Virus record (IMG/VR): IMGVR_UViG_3300042878_000174
Location: 1-63,168 of that record
Length of the DNA stretch: 63,168 nt
Source: a virus
Strand: one strand, 5' to 3'
Part shown: positions 50,984 through 59,584 of the stretch, in pieces
Position numbering within the stretch: the first letter of the stretch is position 1
How the letters are laid out: the number at the start of each line of letters is the position of its first letter
Program-made: the position numbers and the translations under genes
Notes under the pieces: model-generated
Database searches by the model: none
Told to the model about the DNA's origin: nothing
What the model saw: the letters and a program-made list of their open reading frames with translations, nothing else

Positions 50984-53064
50984 CGTCTGCCGTCCGGTCT
51001 AATGTCAATACGGGTAGCACCCAACTGCCAAGCTGTTCCTAGATTGTCTGAGCTAACTTTGAGAATTAACTGCCTGCCCCGCACACGAGTATTAATCTGG
51101 CCTGTAAAGCCCTCAGTCACTACGTATTGAGCGCCGGTTAATTTGTCTACATCTTTATTTACCGCAGTACCTGTGCCAGAGCCTGAGTTCTGCATTGGGT
51201 ACAAAGTGTACGTAACCTGCGGAGTTGGAGATGCGCTTGATCCAGAGAACGTCAAGTCAGGCAACATTCTCCAAACAAATCCAAAGTGTTCACCGTCCTC
51301 AATGTCAAACTCTGCGGATGAGATGTAAGCCTCAATGCCTGCTGGCGTACCTGTTTCGTTATTGTCTAAACCAAACTCCTGATCAACCAAGTTATAGCTG
51401 TATGTTGCGGCTATTGGATAATTACGCAGACCAGAGTCAAGCCATGCCGTTCGCGCCATCGTGCCGTAGTACCAGACCTTTTCAAGGTAGTTGTACACCA
51501 CATAACGATCAACAGTCAAACTATTGGCAGAGCAATAGAACCACCAAATTTCGTTAAACCCTTCGTTAGTACTTGCAAAAACCTGTTGATTCTGGTCAAG
51601 GTTAATGTCTTGATAAATATACCGGCGAAGATCACAAGGTAAAGTCTGCAAGCGTCCATCGTACAGATAGAACTTATCAACGCCCATCCAATACACCACA
51701 CCAGAGGCTTGGGCCGCTGCGTTCTGACCAAGGATAGATATGTTATCTCCCATCAACTGACTAGACCAAACCACTGGCGGGCCAATGTATTGGAGTGAAT
51801 AGATAGCTGAATCAGTCCAAACCAAAATCTCTTGGCGGGTCTGGATGGCAGTTACGATGCTTGAGCCGTGAGATAACGTAACGCTACCAGCCTGATTGGT
51901 TGCGGCTGGTGTCCAGTTAACCACAGACTCTTGATCTGACCAGCGAACAAGCATAGGGCTTTGGGCTGTAGCACCATAGTCATTACAGCCAAACGCAAAC
52001 ACAAATCTACTTACGTCAGATACAAAGATAAAGTTTTGAATAATGGGGCAGTCTGATGCACCAGATAAATTAACAATGTTTACACCGCTAGGCATGATGT
52101 AATGAACGCCAGACTGCGATCCAGAGGTATTGATGGCCGCACCGCCGGGTGTAGCGGATAGGTTAAATGTTGTACCGGTGGAGTTCTTTACGTAATAAAT
52201 AGTGCCAACTACGAGGCCAGTAGGTAACGCAGACGGAAAGCCTTCGTTAGTCAAAATCACGGGCAGATTATTTGCCAATGAGATTGCTGTAGTGACAACC
52301 GCAGGAGAGCCTATGGTGACCGTAAATGATGCTGGTGACAGACCAAACGAAGCATCCCAGTAGTAAATAGGGCCGCCACGGAAACCATATATTAAGTCTT
52401 CACCAAAGTTATTCTGACTCCACAGACGCAAAGCAGCGTTACTTGTACCGCTAAAGCCCCAAGTGCCAGACCCCCAAGAACCTGCGCCCCATCCTGTTTG
52501 CGGGGTTTCGTAAGCTACGCCAGTGTTAATCTGGTAGACAGCAGACACTGTAGTGCCGCCGCCGGTTGCAGTAGATGAAGCCGCAGAAGCCGCTGTAATG
52601 TTGTAAGTATCTGCGTCAATTAGAGTAATCTGATATTCATTGTTTAGGTTTAAACCACCAACAGTAGCTACATTGCTAAAGCTTACAAAGTCTCCATTAG
52701 CCGCGCCATGCGCTGAATCAGTGACTAAAACCGTGGTGCTTGTATTGGTGGTAGTAAAAGGATTGCTTAGTACAGCTGCCGCACGGATTGGCGTAATGTC
52801 GTAATAATCGCCACCATTCTCAAGGTAAAACTTAAGGTTAGTACCTACACCAATTAGGTTCAAATTCTCAAGCGTAATCCAGTTCCACAAAGAACGGCAT
52901 ACACCTTGAAAATAAGACACTGAAATACGTGCCCAGCCACCGATCTTTTCAGGCGTACCTTGGCGAAACCGCACTTTGTCGGACTCATACCAACCGTTCT
53001 CGTTGGCATAACGGGTGTTCTCCCGGTTAATGCCCGGCTTCAATATAAGTTTTTTAAGCGCCAT
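50980..53064 (-). CDS. Packaged DNA stabilisation protein (P22 gp10-like)
   Basis: 694 residues. The N-terminus KPGINRENTRYANENGWYES then KVRFRQGTPEKIGGW is characteristic of the phage stabilisation family (P22 gp10). Long beta-rich body with FRGGPIYYWDASFG, VRWSDQESVVNWTP and WTDSAIYSLQYIG. These proteins plug the tail channel after packaging and join adaptors to the needle. The single GTTTAAAC of the right-hand 17.5 kb lies here (52648). Confidence 0.87.
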   Translation of the reverse strand: MALKKLILKPGINRENTRYANENGWYESDKVRFRQGTPEKIGGWARISVSYFQGVCRSLWNWITLENLNLIGVGTNLKFYLENGGDYYDITPIRAAAVLSNPFTTTNTSTTVLVTDSAHGAANGDFVSFSNVATVGGLNLNNEYQITLIDADTYNITAASAASSTATGGGTTVSAVYQINTGVAYETPQTGWGAGSWGSGTWGFSGTSNAALRLWSQNNFGEDLIYGFRGGPIYYWDASFGLSPASFTVTIGSPAVVTTAISLANNLPVILTNEGFPSALPTGLVVGTIYYVKNSTGTTFNLSATPGGAAINTSGSQSGVHYIMPSGVNIVNLSGASDCPIIQNFIFVSDVSRFVFAFGCNDYGATAQSPMLVRWSDQESVVNWTPAATNQAGSVTLSHGSSIVTAIQTRQEILVWTDSAIYSLQYIGPPVVWSSQLMGDNISILGQNAAAQASGVVYWMGVDKFYLYDGRLQTLPCDLRRYIYQDINLDQNQQVFASTNEGFNEIWWFYCSANSLTVDRYVVYNYLEKVWYYGTMARTAWLDSGLRNYPIAATYSYNLVDQEFGLDNNETGTPAGIEAYISSAEFDIEDGEHFGFVWRMLPDLTFSGSSASPTPQVTYTLYPMQNSGSGTGTAVNKDVDKLTGAQYVVTEGFTGQINTRVRGRQLILKVSSDNLGTAWQLGATRIDIRPDGRR

Positions 53065-53073
53065 GAGCCACCT

Positions 53074-53511
53074 TTATTTACTGGCAACGCCTTTGGTCTT
53101 CTCAAAAGAACGCATACCGGCAATGCCCAAGATGCCTGATAATATCACCCAAAGTTGGTCTGCGTCTAGTACTGGCGGGGGATCCATACCAAGAGGAACC
53201 CAGCCCATAGCTTGCAAATATTTCCAGCACCACTGGAACAGTGGATACAGCAAAAACTGATAGCCCATAGCAGCTACACCGATCCACCCAATGGCAGGTC
53301 GCCAGCCTGAAACAAACACACTGGATGATGCAGCTTCAATCTTGTTAACCTCTATCTGGGCTAGGTCTGTGGCTTGGTCGATGCGCTTCTCTTCAAGATC
53401 AAGCTTACGCTGCTCAATCTCCATTTCCATGCGTTCTTTGTCGGTAGTGACCAGATCACCAGCAACTTTACCAACAGCTTCAATAATTGATCCAACGGCA
53501 AGCAAGCTCAT
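53074..53511 (-). CDS. Holin (GTA_holin_3TM-like)
   Basis: 145 residues from the ATG at 53511, which overlaps the endolysin stop as ATGA; a start at 53541 is less likely. An N-terminal helical part (IIEAVGKVAGDLVTTDKE, then KLDLEEKRIDQAT) is followed by hydrophobic segments (SGWRPAIGWIGVAAMGYQFL and LWVILSGILGIAGMRSFE). This is the layout of the gene-transfer-agent type 3TM holins. It should form membrane holes releasing the endolysin encoded just upstream. Confidence 0.88.
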   Translation of the reverse strand: MSLLAVGSIIEAVGKVAGDLVTTDKERMEMEIEQRKLDLEEKRIDQATDLAQIEVNKIEAASSSVFVSGWRPAIGWIGVAAMGYQFLLYPLFQWCWKYLQAMGWVPLGMDPPPVLDADQLWVILSGILGIAGMRSFEKTKGVASK

Positions 53512-54023
53512 TTCAAACCTTTCAATGTGCGGTTTAGCCAACCTTTGAGGAACTTGACCTGCACGGGGTTCTTATTGCATATCTCAACGTAACGGGCAAT
53601 CTTAGCCAAGGCATACTGCTCCTTAAACCGCTGGCCATCAGGAATCTGGTTGAGTCGCTCAATGGTCTTTGCCCCGATACCGCCGTCAGGGGTAGCCCCA
53701 ACCACAAGCTGGGCCAGCTTTACAGCCATGCCCATACCTGCGTTTACGCCAAAGTTAAAGATGGTGTTTGCTACGTCTTGGTTTGAAATCTCATTACCAC
53801 GCATTTTGTCCCAAAACTCTGTACGGTAGAACTCACGCACCATAGGTGTTAAAGAGCCGCCAAACTCTTTCTTGTCCACCAGCGCCCAACCGGGCCACTG
53901 AGGGTTTTTGTTCCTAGCAATACCAGCGTAGGTCATACCGCCCGTGTCGCCGGGTACTTCGTGGAGGACGTAGCCGCCCTCGTCTTGCATCATGAGTTCA
54001 AAGGCTGGTTCAAACTGCGCCAT
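53508..54023 (-). CDS. Endolysin, GH108 muramidase
   Basis: 171 residues. MMQDEGGYVLHEVPGDTGGM carries the catalytic Glu (residue 15) and the 'GD.GG.T..GI' pattern of GH108 lysozymes. The C-terminal part (INFGVNAGMG-like FNFGVNAGMG, DGGIGAKTIERLNQI) is the peptidoglycan-binding half of that family. It cleaves the glycan backbone; no signal sequence, so it depends on the holin. Coupled to its neighbours on both sides. Confidence 0.92.
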   Translation of the reverse strand: MAQFEPAFELMMQDEGGYVLHEVPGDTGGMTYAGIARNKNPQWPGWALVDKKEFGGSLTPMVREFYRTEFWDKMRGNEISNQDVANTIFNFGVNAGMGMAVKLAQLVVGATPDGGIGAKTIERLNQIPDGQRFKEQYALAKIARYVEICNKNPVQVKFLKGWLNRTLKGLK

Positions 54024-54304
54024 TATTTGTCCTTTGGTTTAGTGTCTTCATTCTGCATGAGTTTGATACCAGACAGGAACCCAATCATGCCGCCGATAAG
54101 AGTAGAAAAAGCGGGTGAAATCATTTTGAAAATCTCGGCGTTGTCCACTTCCTTGGCCCACAGACCCAACATAAAGGCGGTTACCATGGCCAATACGGAG
54201 ATGCACAGGGTGGTGCTGACCATCAAGGTTACCCACAGCGTCAACTTTTCTTTTGTTTCCATCTGCGGCTTCCTGACTGGTCTGACTATTGGTTTCTTGG
54301 TCAT
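54023..54304 (-). CDS. Two-span membrane protein of the lysis cassette
   Basis: 93 residues. A basic N-terminus (MTKKPIVRPVRKPQ) precedes hydrophobic segments TLWVTLMVSTTLCISVLAMV and SPAFSTLIGGMIGFLSGIKL. Class II holin or anti-holin features. Its position directly upstream of the endolysin suggests a second holin or timing regulator. Confidence 0.75.
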   Translation of the reverse strand: MTKKPIVRPVRKPQMETKEKLTLWVTLMVSTTLCISVLAMVTAFMLGLWAKEVDNAEIFKMISPAFSTLIGGMIGFLSGIKLMQNEDTKPKDK

Positions 54305-54540
54305 ACGTATTTGTCAAAATATCTTGTGCTATTAAATATTTCCAACTCAATTGTTCGTTGCCGCGCCCGTTTGTTGTACAACTCAATTTCAAGTGCGTCA
54401 ACTGCCTTCTCTATCTTTTTGGCTTCTAACGCCAGTTTGTATTCATACTCAAGTCGCTCGGCTCTTTTCTCATGGGCTATTGCTCGTACATCGTAGGGAC
54501 TGGGATGCACAAACGGAAACCATTTGTGAAGCTGAATCAT
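54301..54540 (-). CDS. Coiled-coil small protein of the lysis cassette
   Basis: 79 residues. MIQLHKWFPFVHPSPYDVRA then a long charged coiled coil (EKRAERLEYEYKLALEAKKI). No clear transmembrane segment, so a spanin role is doubtful. Four-base overlaps on both sides tie it to the lysis transcript. Confidence 0.68.
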   Translation of the reverse strand: MIQLHKWFPFVHPSPYDVRAIAHEKRAERLEYEYKLALEAKKIEKAVDALEIELYNKRARQRTIELEIFNSTRYFDKYV

Positions 54541-54824
54541 TTCTTTTCACGTTTAATCGCTTCTTCATAACCACGCAAAATTAAAGATCGGGCTTCTGCC
54601 GAATCTGCTGTACCCGCCCACATAGGCAGGTTGTTCCAAATAACCACATAATCTTCGGATTTGCAATACTGTGCGTTGTTCTTTAGCCAAGCGATCATTT
54701 GCTGATGGCGCTCGGATGGGTTGTGAATTGTGTAGCCAATTCCATAGAACTCGCGCACATGGCAACCATTCTTGGCTACGGCCCCAACTAGCCCCAACAG
54801 CAGTAACAGTATGAGCCAACGCAT
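54537..54824 (-). CDS. Secreted or membrane-anchored small protein
   Basis: 95 residues. The N-terminus MRWLILLLLLGLVGAVAKNG is a strong signal sequence or anchor. The rest has two further Cys residues after Cys21 region and a conserved-looking HNPSERHQQMIAWLKNN, possibly periplasmic. The gene starts two stops after the 30-residue gene upstream. A spanin-like or periplasmic lysis role is inferred. Confidence 0.7.
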   Translation of the reverse strand: MRWLILLLLLGLVGAVAKNGCHVREFYGIGYTIHNPSERHQQMIAWLKNNAQYCKSEDYVVIWNNLPMWAGTADSAEARSLILRGYEEAIKREKK

Positions 54825-54827
54825 TCA

Positions 54828-54920
54828 TCACACCAAAGTCCATGCAATTATGTACGTGCCAAAGATGACAAAGGCCACTAGACAGGCTGCGGCAATGAAT
54901 GCTTCAGCCCAGTCCCACAT
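54828..54920 (-). CDS. 30-residue transmembrane protein (hidden small gene)
   Basis: Reads MWDWAEAFIAAACLVAFVIF then GTYIIAWTLV. An acidic, Trp-rich N-terminus is followed by one hydrophobic helix. GGAG lies seven bases before the ATG, two bases separate it from the fibre gene stop, and it ends in two consecutive TGA codons just before the next start. The neat fit between genes and good ribosome site support it. Likely a lysis-cassette membrane peptide. Confidence 0.75.
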   Translation of the reverse strand: MWDWAEAFIAAACLVAFVIFGTYIIAWTLV

Positions 54921-54922
54921 GG

Positions 54923-56566
54923 TTAGCTCCACTTGATGATTACGATGCCAGAGCCGCCGTTAGCGCCTTTGTAAGTGGGGTTAGGTGTTGTACCTGAACC
55001 GCCTCCACCTCCACCACCAGTGTTTGTCGATCCAGAAGTCGGCAAAACAGTATTCCCAGTACCGCCTGATCCGCCACCACCTAAACCACCTGCGGATGTC
55101 ACACCGTCTTTACCACCTCCACCGCCGCCTGCGTAATAGATAGATGTTCCTGTAATGGAAGAAGCTAGACCAACACCTCCGGGGGATATAGCACCCTCAA
55201 CATTACTAGCGCCAATAGCGCCTGCACCACCACCGCCAGAGCCGTATTGGATGCTACTAGTATCACCACCAGCAAATCCTTGACCTGCTGGTGAAGCCGC
55301 ACCTCCAACATTATTGTTCTTACTTGCGCCACCACCCGAACCACCAGCCGATCCGTTAGTGGTGCTTCGCGATGCGCCGCCGCCCCCGCCCGTAGAAGTG
55401 ATAGAACTGAAGGAAGAGTCTGTCCCATTAGCTCCATTTAAAGTTTCAAGAGTAGAACCCAAACCACCCGCACCTACAGAAATAATGTAAGTAGTACCAG
55501 CAGTTACTGAGAATCCTGTGGCTGTCTTATAACCACCCGCACCGCCACCACCGCCGTAGTATCCCGCACCGCCACCACCACCACCAGCAACTACCAAGTA
55601 TTGAACCTGTGTTGCGCCAACAGGGGCTGTCCATGTGTTGGACGAGAAAAATACAATTGTGTTTGCACCAAGCAAATCTGTTGGCGTAGTAGGTGCCAAT
55701 GTGCCTGAAGATGTAAACGTATGAACGACATGACCAGCGGCATAAGCTACTGTGCCACCAGTAAAATATTGAATTGAGCCGGGGTAGCGAAGAATGACTA
55801 TGCCTGAACCGCCTGCGGCACCAGTAGCTGTGGAAGTTACGTTTTCAGATGCTCCGCCACCACCGCCGCCTGTGTTTGCAGTTCCAGCGGTTGCGTCTGT
55901 AGTAGTAGACTTAGCGCCACGACCACCACCACCCGCACCACCATAAGATATTGGGGATGTGCCTTCCACGCCCATGCCACCACCACCAGCATAAGTAGTT
56001 ACGGTTCCAGAGATGGCTGACGCAATGCCCGATCCACCGTTGCCACCAAAATAGCCTAGACCCGCAGACCCAGCTCCACCGCCGCCGCCGTAAATACTTC
56101 CGCCGTTATTTCCCTGTCCTGATATGCCTATGCCACCGCCAACACCGCCAGCATATTCACTACCGCCGCCACCAGAACCGCCATTACCGCCAACACCATA
56201 GGCGGCGCTTATTTGTTTGCCGCCACCACCGTAACCACCTCCAGTGGCAACAATACGCCCCGTGTATGCAAGAGAGGTTGTGGAATCAAAAACGGAGTTG
56301 AAGCCGGGGTTGCCGTATATACCTGCACCAACCGCCGCTCCACCACCACCTACAGTAACAAAGTAAGAAGCGCCAAGAGTGATGCCTGCATAGCCTTGAA
56401 GCAAGCCGCCTGCGCCCCCACCACCGCCATAGAATCCACCACCGCCTGAACCACCACCAGCAACTACCAAATACTCAATGACAGACGGAGGAATGCCTGT
56501 CCAATTCAGGTTTTTGACCGCCTGACTGACTTGACTCAGTGTCCACATTCCGCTGTATGTTGGCAT
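54923..56566 (-). CDS. Glycine-rich tail fibre/adhesin 1
   Basis: 547 residues. A short N-terminal attachment segment (MPTYSGMWTLSQVSQAVKNL) precedes two tandem glycine-rich domains. Each begins with YLVVAGGG and contains 'GGGGAGG', 'TVGGGG' and 'NTGGGGGG', ending GGSGIVI(L/I). This is the Gly_rich adhesin type that in some phages determines receptor choice through polyglycine II layers. Two domains in this copy (about 30-280 and 325-547) indicate internal duplication. Three more paralogues follow. Confidence 0.85.
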   Translation of the reverse strand: MPTYSGMWTLSQVSQAVKNLNWTGIPPSVIEYLVVAGGGSGGGGFYGGGGGAGGLLQGYAGITLGASYFVTVGGGGAAVGAGIYGNPGFNSVFDSTTSLAYTGRIVATGGGYGGGGKQISAAYGVGGNGGSGGGGSEYAGGVGGGIGISGQGNNGGSIYGGGGGAGSAGLGYFGGNGGSGIASAISGTVTTYAGGGGMGVEGTSPISYGGAGGGGRGAKSTTTDATAGTANTGGGGGGASENVTSTATGAAGGSGIVILRYPGSIQYFTGGTVAYAAGHVVHTFTSSGTLAPTTPTDLLGANTIVFFSSNTWTAPVGATQVQYLVVAGGGGGGAGYYGGGGGAGGYKTATGFSVTAGTTYIISVGAGGLGSTLETLNGANGTDSSFSSITSTGGGGGASRSTTNGSAGGSGGGASKNNNVGGAASPAGQGFAGGDTSSIQYGSGGGGAGAIGASNVEGAISPGGVGLASSITGTSIYYAGGGGGGKDGVTSAGGLGGGGSGGTGNTVLPTSGSTNTGGGGGGGSGTTPNPTYKGANGGSGIVIIKWS

Positions 56567-56578
56567 CTCTTGCTCCGA

Positions 56579-56953
56579 TTAAGCTGGTGTTTCTGGTGTT
56601 GGAAGTGTTATTTCAACCCAAGAAGTTGTTTCTTCGTTCCATTGGAAGAACTTGCCTTCCTCAACAGGCATAGGTGTGGGAGGACTCCAATGACAAGTGT
56701 CTTCATTCAAAGTCCAAGACGCAAACGGCTTGGGGGGAATAAACGCATCACGACCTGAGTCGTATGTGTAACCAATACCAGCGTAGTTTTTACGCAGGGG
56801 TGTGCCGCCTAGACGGTGTACGCCGCCAGAGGTGTTGTAACTTGTCTGAACCCAAGATGCTGGGTCGCCCCAGTGACCAAGGTTTAAAACGTCCTGCTCG
56901 ATGACGATGACTTGCGTCACTACACCGTTCTCTACTTTTGCGAAATGGCTCAT
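56579..56953 (-). CDS. Tail fibre-associated small protein
   Basis: 124 residues. MSHFAKVENGVVTQVIVIEQ, PASWVQTSYNTSGG, NYAGIGYTYDSGRDAFIPPK and TCHWSPPTPMP form a family frequently encoded among tail fibre genes of cyanophages and freshwater phages. It may cap or assist fibres. It sits between two glycine-rich fibre genes. Function inferred. Confidence 0.8.
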   Translation of the reverse strand: MSHFAKVENGVVTQVIVIEQDVLNLGHWGDPASWVQTSYNTSGGVHRLGGTPLRKNYAGIGYTYDSGRDAFIPPKPFASWTLNEDTCHWSPPTPMPVEEGKFFQWNEETTSWVEITLPTPETPA

Positions 56954-56962
56954 AGTTGCTCC

Positions 56963-58060
56963 TTAGAAAATGATTGAACCAGAAGAAGTCCAAGTGTAAA
57001 TTTGATAACCGTCACTATAGTTTACTTGAGGGGAACCTGTCACCAAAGCTGGCGCAGAATTGATTTGTGGGTAACGAACAATAACGATGCCAGAAGCGCC
57101 ATTACCACCAGCATTGCTACTGTTACCGCCACCACCGCCGCCAGAACCTGTGTTAGCGGTTGCTGATAAACCAACAGAATTATTACCACCATTGCCACCA
57201 CCAGCGCACCCTAAACCAGCACCCGATGTTTGCGCACCTGCGCCACCGCCACCAGCATAAAAAACTCTTGCGCCTGTAATGGTTGAACAGAGTCCTGCGC
57301 CGCCGTTACCAGAAAAAGGAGTAGGCGAGTTGCTAGAAGTGCCTTGCGACCCTGCACCACCTCCTCCACCACCTCCAGCCAAAACTAATGGTATTCCACC
57401 ATCGTTACCTTGACCTGCTGTGCCTAATCCATAAGATGATTGTGTGTTTCCACCGCCGCCTGAACCACCGCTTAACGATGCTTGAGACTCGGCATAGTAA
57501 GCGCCTCGACCGCCGCCAGTTGCGGTAATACCGCTAAATACAGAGTTTGAGCCGCTTGTTCCAGAAGCACTAACGCCAGCACCACCAGCGCCAATAGTCA
57601 CAGTTAAAGCAGAGCCTGCGGCAACAAGGTATTGTGAAGCAGTAAGCAAACCTCCTGCACCGCCACCTCCGCCTCCGCCATTACCAGCACCGCCAGAACC
57701 ACCACCAGCGACTACCAAGTACTCAACCGTATTAGGAGCGCCAGCATAGGGATTAAATGCGCGTTGGGTTACGGCAGTGTGAGTACCAGAACCTGAACTA
57801 TTTGTGAACGTGACAGCAGACCCGCCAAGCGTTGTGGAGAATTGGCAAGTGTTTGTGCTTGTGCTGATAACGTAGTATGTTGTATTTGTAGACAAGCCTG
57901 TAGGCAAAGTGCCAGTGGTCGTGAATTGCACAGCCTGACCCACAGCAGGCGTTGCCGTTGTTGAAGTAAAGGTAAAAGTCGGTGAAGTTACAGCCGTGAA
58001 CGTACCAATCGACACATTGGTGTTCTGCCCTGCAATAAAACCACCTAATCTATTACTCAT
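56963..58060 (-). CDS. Glycine-rich tail fibre/adhesin 2
   Basis: 365 residues. An N-terminal beta module (about 15-100: TPAVGQAVQFTTTGTLPTGL) is the type found in many phage fibre proteins. A glycine-rich domain follows (YLVVAGGGSGGAGNGGGGGG onward), ending GASGIVIVRYP, and a C-terminal SDGYQIYTWTSSGSIIF shared by its paralogues. Likely receptor-binding. Confidence 0.83.
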   Translation of the reverse strand: MSNRLGGFIAGQNTNVSIGTFTAVTSPTFTFTSTTATPAVGQAVQFTTTGTLPTGLSTNTTYYVISTSTNTCQFSTTLGGSAVTFTNSSGSGTHTAVTQRAFNPYAGAPNTVEYLVVAGGGSGGAGNGGGGGGGAGGLLTASQYLVAAGSALTVTIGAGGAGVSASGTSGSNSVFSGITATGGGRGAYYAESQASLSGGSGGGGNTQSSYGLGTAGQGNDGGIPLVLAGGGGGGGAGSQGTSSNSPTPFSGNGGAGLCSTITGARVFYAGGGGAGAQTSGAGLGCAGGGNGGNNSVGLSATANTGSGGGGGGNSSNAGGNGASGIVIVRYPQINSAPALVTGSPQVNYSDGYQIYTWTSSGSIIF

Positions 58061-58069
58061 GTCTATTCC

Positions 58070-59578
58070 TTAGAAGGTGATTGAACCACTGGTTGTCCAA
58101 GTGTACACACGGTTTTTGTAGCCTGCACCAGTAACAAATGGAGACTCTTGGTTCCAAAGTGGCTGTGTTCCCGAAGACGTAAAAAACGCATAAGCGTTTG
58201 AAGAAGCGTCCAAGTAGGGAGCGCCAGATGCTGTATTCATCAAAAGTGCAGTTCCTGTAACATTTGCAAGAGGGCCTGTTGGAACGGTAAACCCAGCCAA
58301 TGAATAAACAACCGTGTTGGTTAATCTTAAATTAGAGACGTAGCCGGGAAATTGATAAGTAGCGGTGTAACCACAAACTTGTAAAAAACCTGTTGCAAAC
58401 AGAACGTCAGTAAAAGCTACCGACCCTTGCAAAACGCCGTTTATAAACCCATAAATCGTTGACCCAGACCTTATCAAGCAATAATGAAACCATGTATTTA
58501 TTGCTGGCGCTCCACCTGAAATGGCGATTTGTCTTTCTACACCTGTTGTTGAACTATTGACAACAAAATTTCCAGTGTACAAACCAACATAATTTGCACC
58601 AGTAGCTGTACCCGCAAACAATCTGTAACTTGATGTGGTTGAATAATTCATCCAGCACTCTAGTGTGAAATCTCCAGACTGCGAAGGCGCGGTAGTTTGA
58701 GACTGTAGAGTACCTGCGCCATTTGGGTATAAGCTACCCGACCCACTTGTAGTTGCAGTTGCATTGACTGTTGTTGCCGCCGCATATACGTCTGGGTATG
58801 AAACAATGACAATGCCAGAGCCGCCTGTGCCGCCAGTAGCAGTAGCACCACCTACCCCTCCGCCACCACCACCACCGCCTGTGTTTGGAGATCCGTTAGT
58901 ACCTGTATAAGGTGCTGTGCCCGCATTACCAGCACCACCTCCGCCAGCACCACCAGTGCATTGCCCCCCATAGCGACCACCACCACCGCCACCGCCAGCA
59001 TAAGCGGTTAAAGTACCAGAAATAGCTGACGCAATACCTGCGCCCCCAACTCCGGGCACTGCTGTGCCGCCAGTCCATGTACTAAGACCTACAGTGCCAG
59101 CACCGCCGCCGCCAGAACCAGTCCAGTTATTATTGTCACCACCAAACCCGCCAGCGTTACCTTGACCACTAATGTTGTTTCCATTAAACGTAGCAAATGT
59201 TCCGCCGCCGCCGCCTGACCCGCCAGAGCCACCTTCAGAAACAGTTCCCAATGATGAAGGCCCACCAGTACCGCCTCCAGTAGTGCTGATTAAACCAAAA
59301 ACAGAGCTTTGCCCAGCAGCAGGGTTGGTGTAGCTTCCGCCGGTATAAATTCCACCAGCACCGCCACCGCCAACAGTAACTAATAAAGTTTGTTCATTTG
59401 GCACAGGGTCAGTGCCTGTAAGTAAACCACCAGCACCGCCACCGCCACTATTAGCCGAACCGCCACCACCTCCACCAGCAACAACTAAGTATTCAACTGC
59501 GGGAGTTTTTTGAGCAGGCCATCCACCTTGTTGAACAGCTTGCATGACCTGTTTGAGATTAAATAAACCGTTTGCCAT
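58070..59578 (-). CDS. Glycine-rich tail fibre/adhesin 3 with LamG-like domain
   Basis: 502 residues. N-terminal MANGLFNLKQVMQAVQQGGW resembles the start of adhesin 1. A glycine-rich domain (about 28-262) is followed by a LamG/concanavalin-like domain (about 295-460: SGDFTLECWMNYSTTSSYRL, INTWFHYCLIRSGSTIYGFI), probably carbohydrate-binding, and the shared RVYTWTTSGSITF end. It combines two binding folds. Confidence 0.83.
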   Translation of the reverse strand: MANGLFNLKQVMQAVQQGGWPAQKTPAVEYLVVAGGGGGGSANSGGGGAGGLLTGTDPVPNEQTLLVTVGGGGAGGIYTGGSYTNPAAGQSSVFGLISTTGGGTGGPSSLGTVSEGGSGGSGGGGGTFATFNGNNISGQGNAGGFGGDNNNWTGSGGGGAGTVGLSTWTGGTAVPGVGGAGIASAISGTLTAYAGGGGGGGRYGGQCTGGAGGGGAGNAGTAPYTGTNGSPNTGGGGGGGGVGGATATGGTGGSGIVIVSYPDVYAAATTVNATATTSGSGSLYPNGAGTLQSQTTAPSQSGDFTLECWMNYSTTSSYRLFAGTATGANYVGLYTGNFVVNSSTTGVERQIAISGGAPAINTWFHYCLIRSGSTIYGFINGVLQGSVAFTDVLFATGFLQVCGYTATYQFPGYVSNLRLTNTVVYSLAGFTVPTGPLANVTGTALLMNTASGAPYLDASSNAYAFFTSSGTQPLWNQESPFVTGAGYKNRVYTWTTSGSITF

Positions 59579-59584
59579 AAAACC

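Noticed and set aside
54301-54824. Classical spanin pair in the lysis cassette
   Set aside because: The coiled-coil protein lacks a clear membrane anchor and the 95-residue protein lacks a convincing lipobox; left as lysis-associated only.
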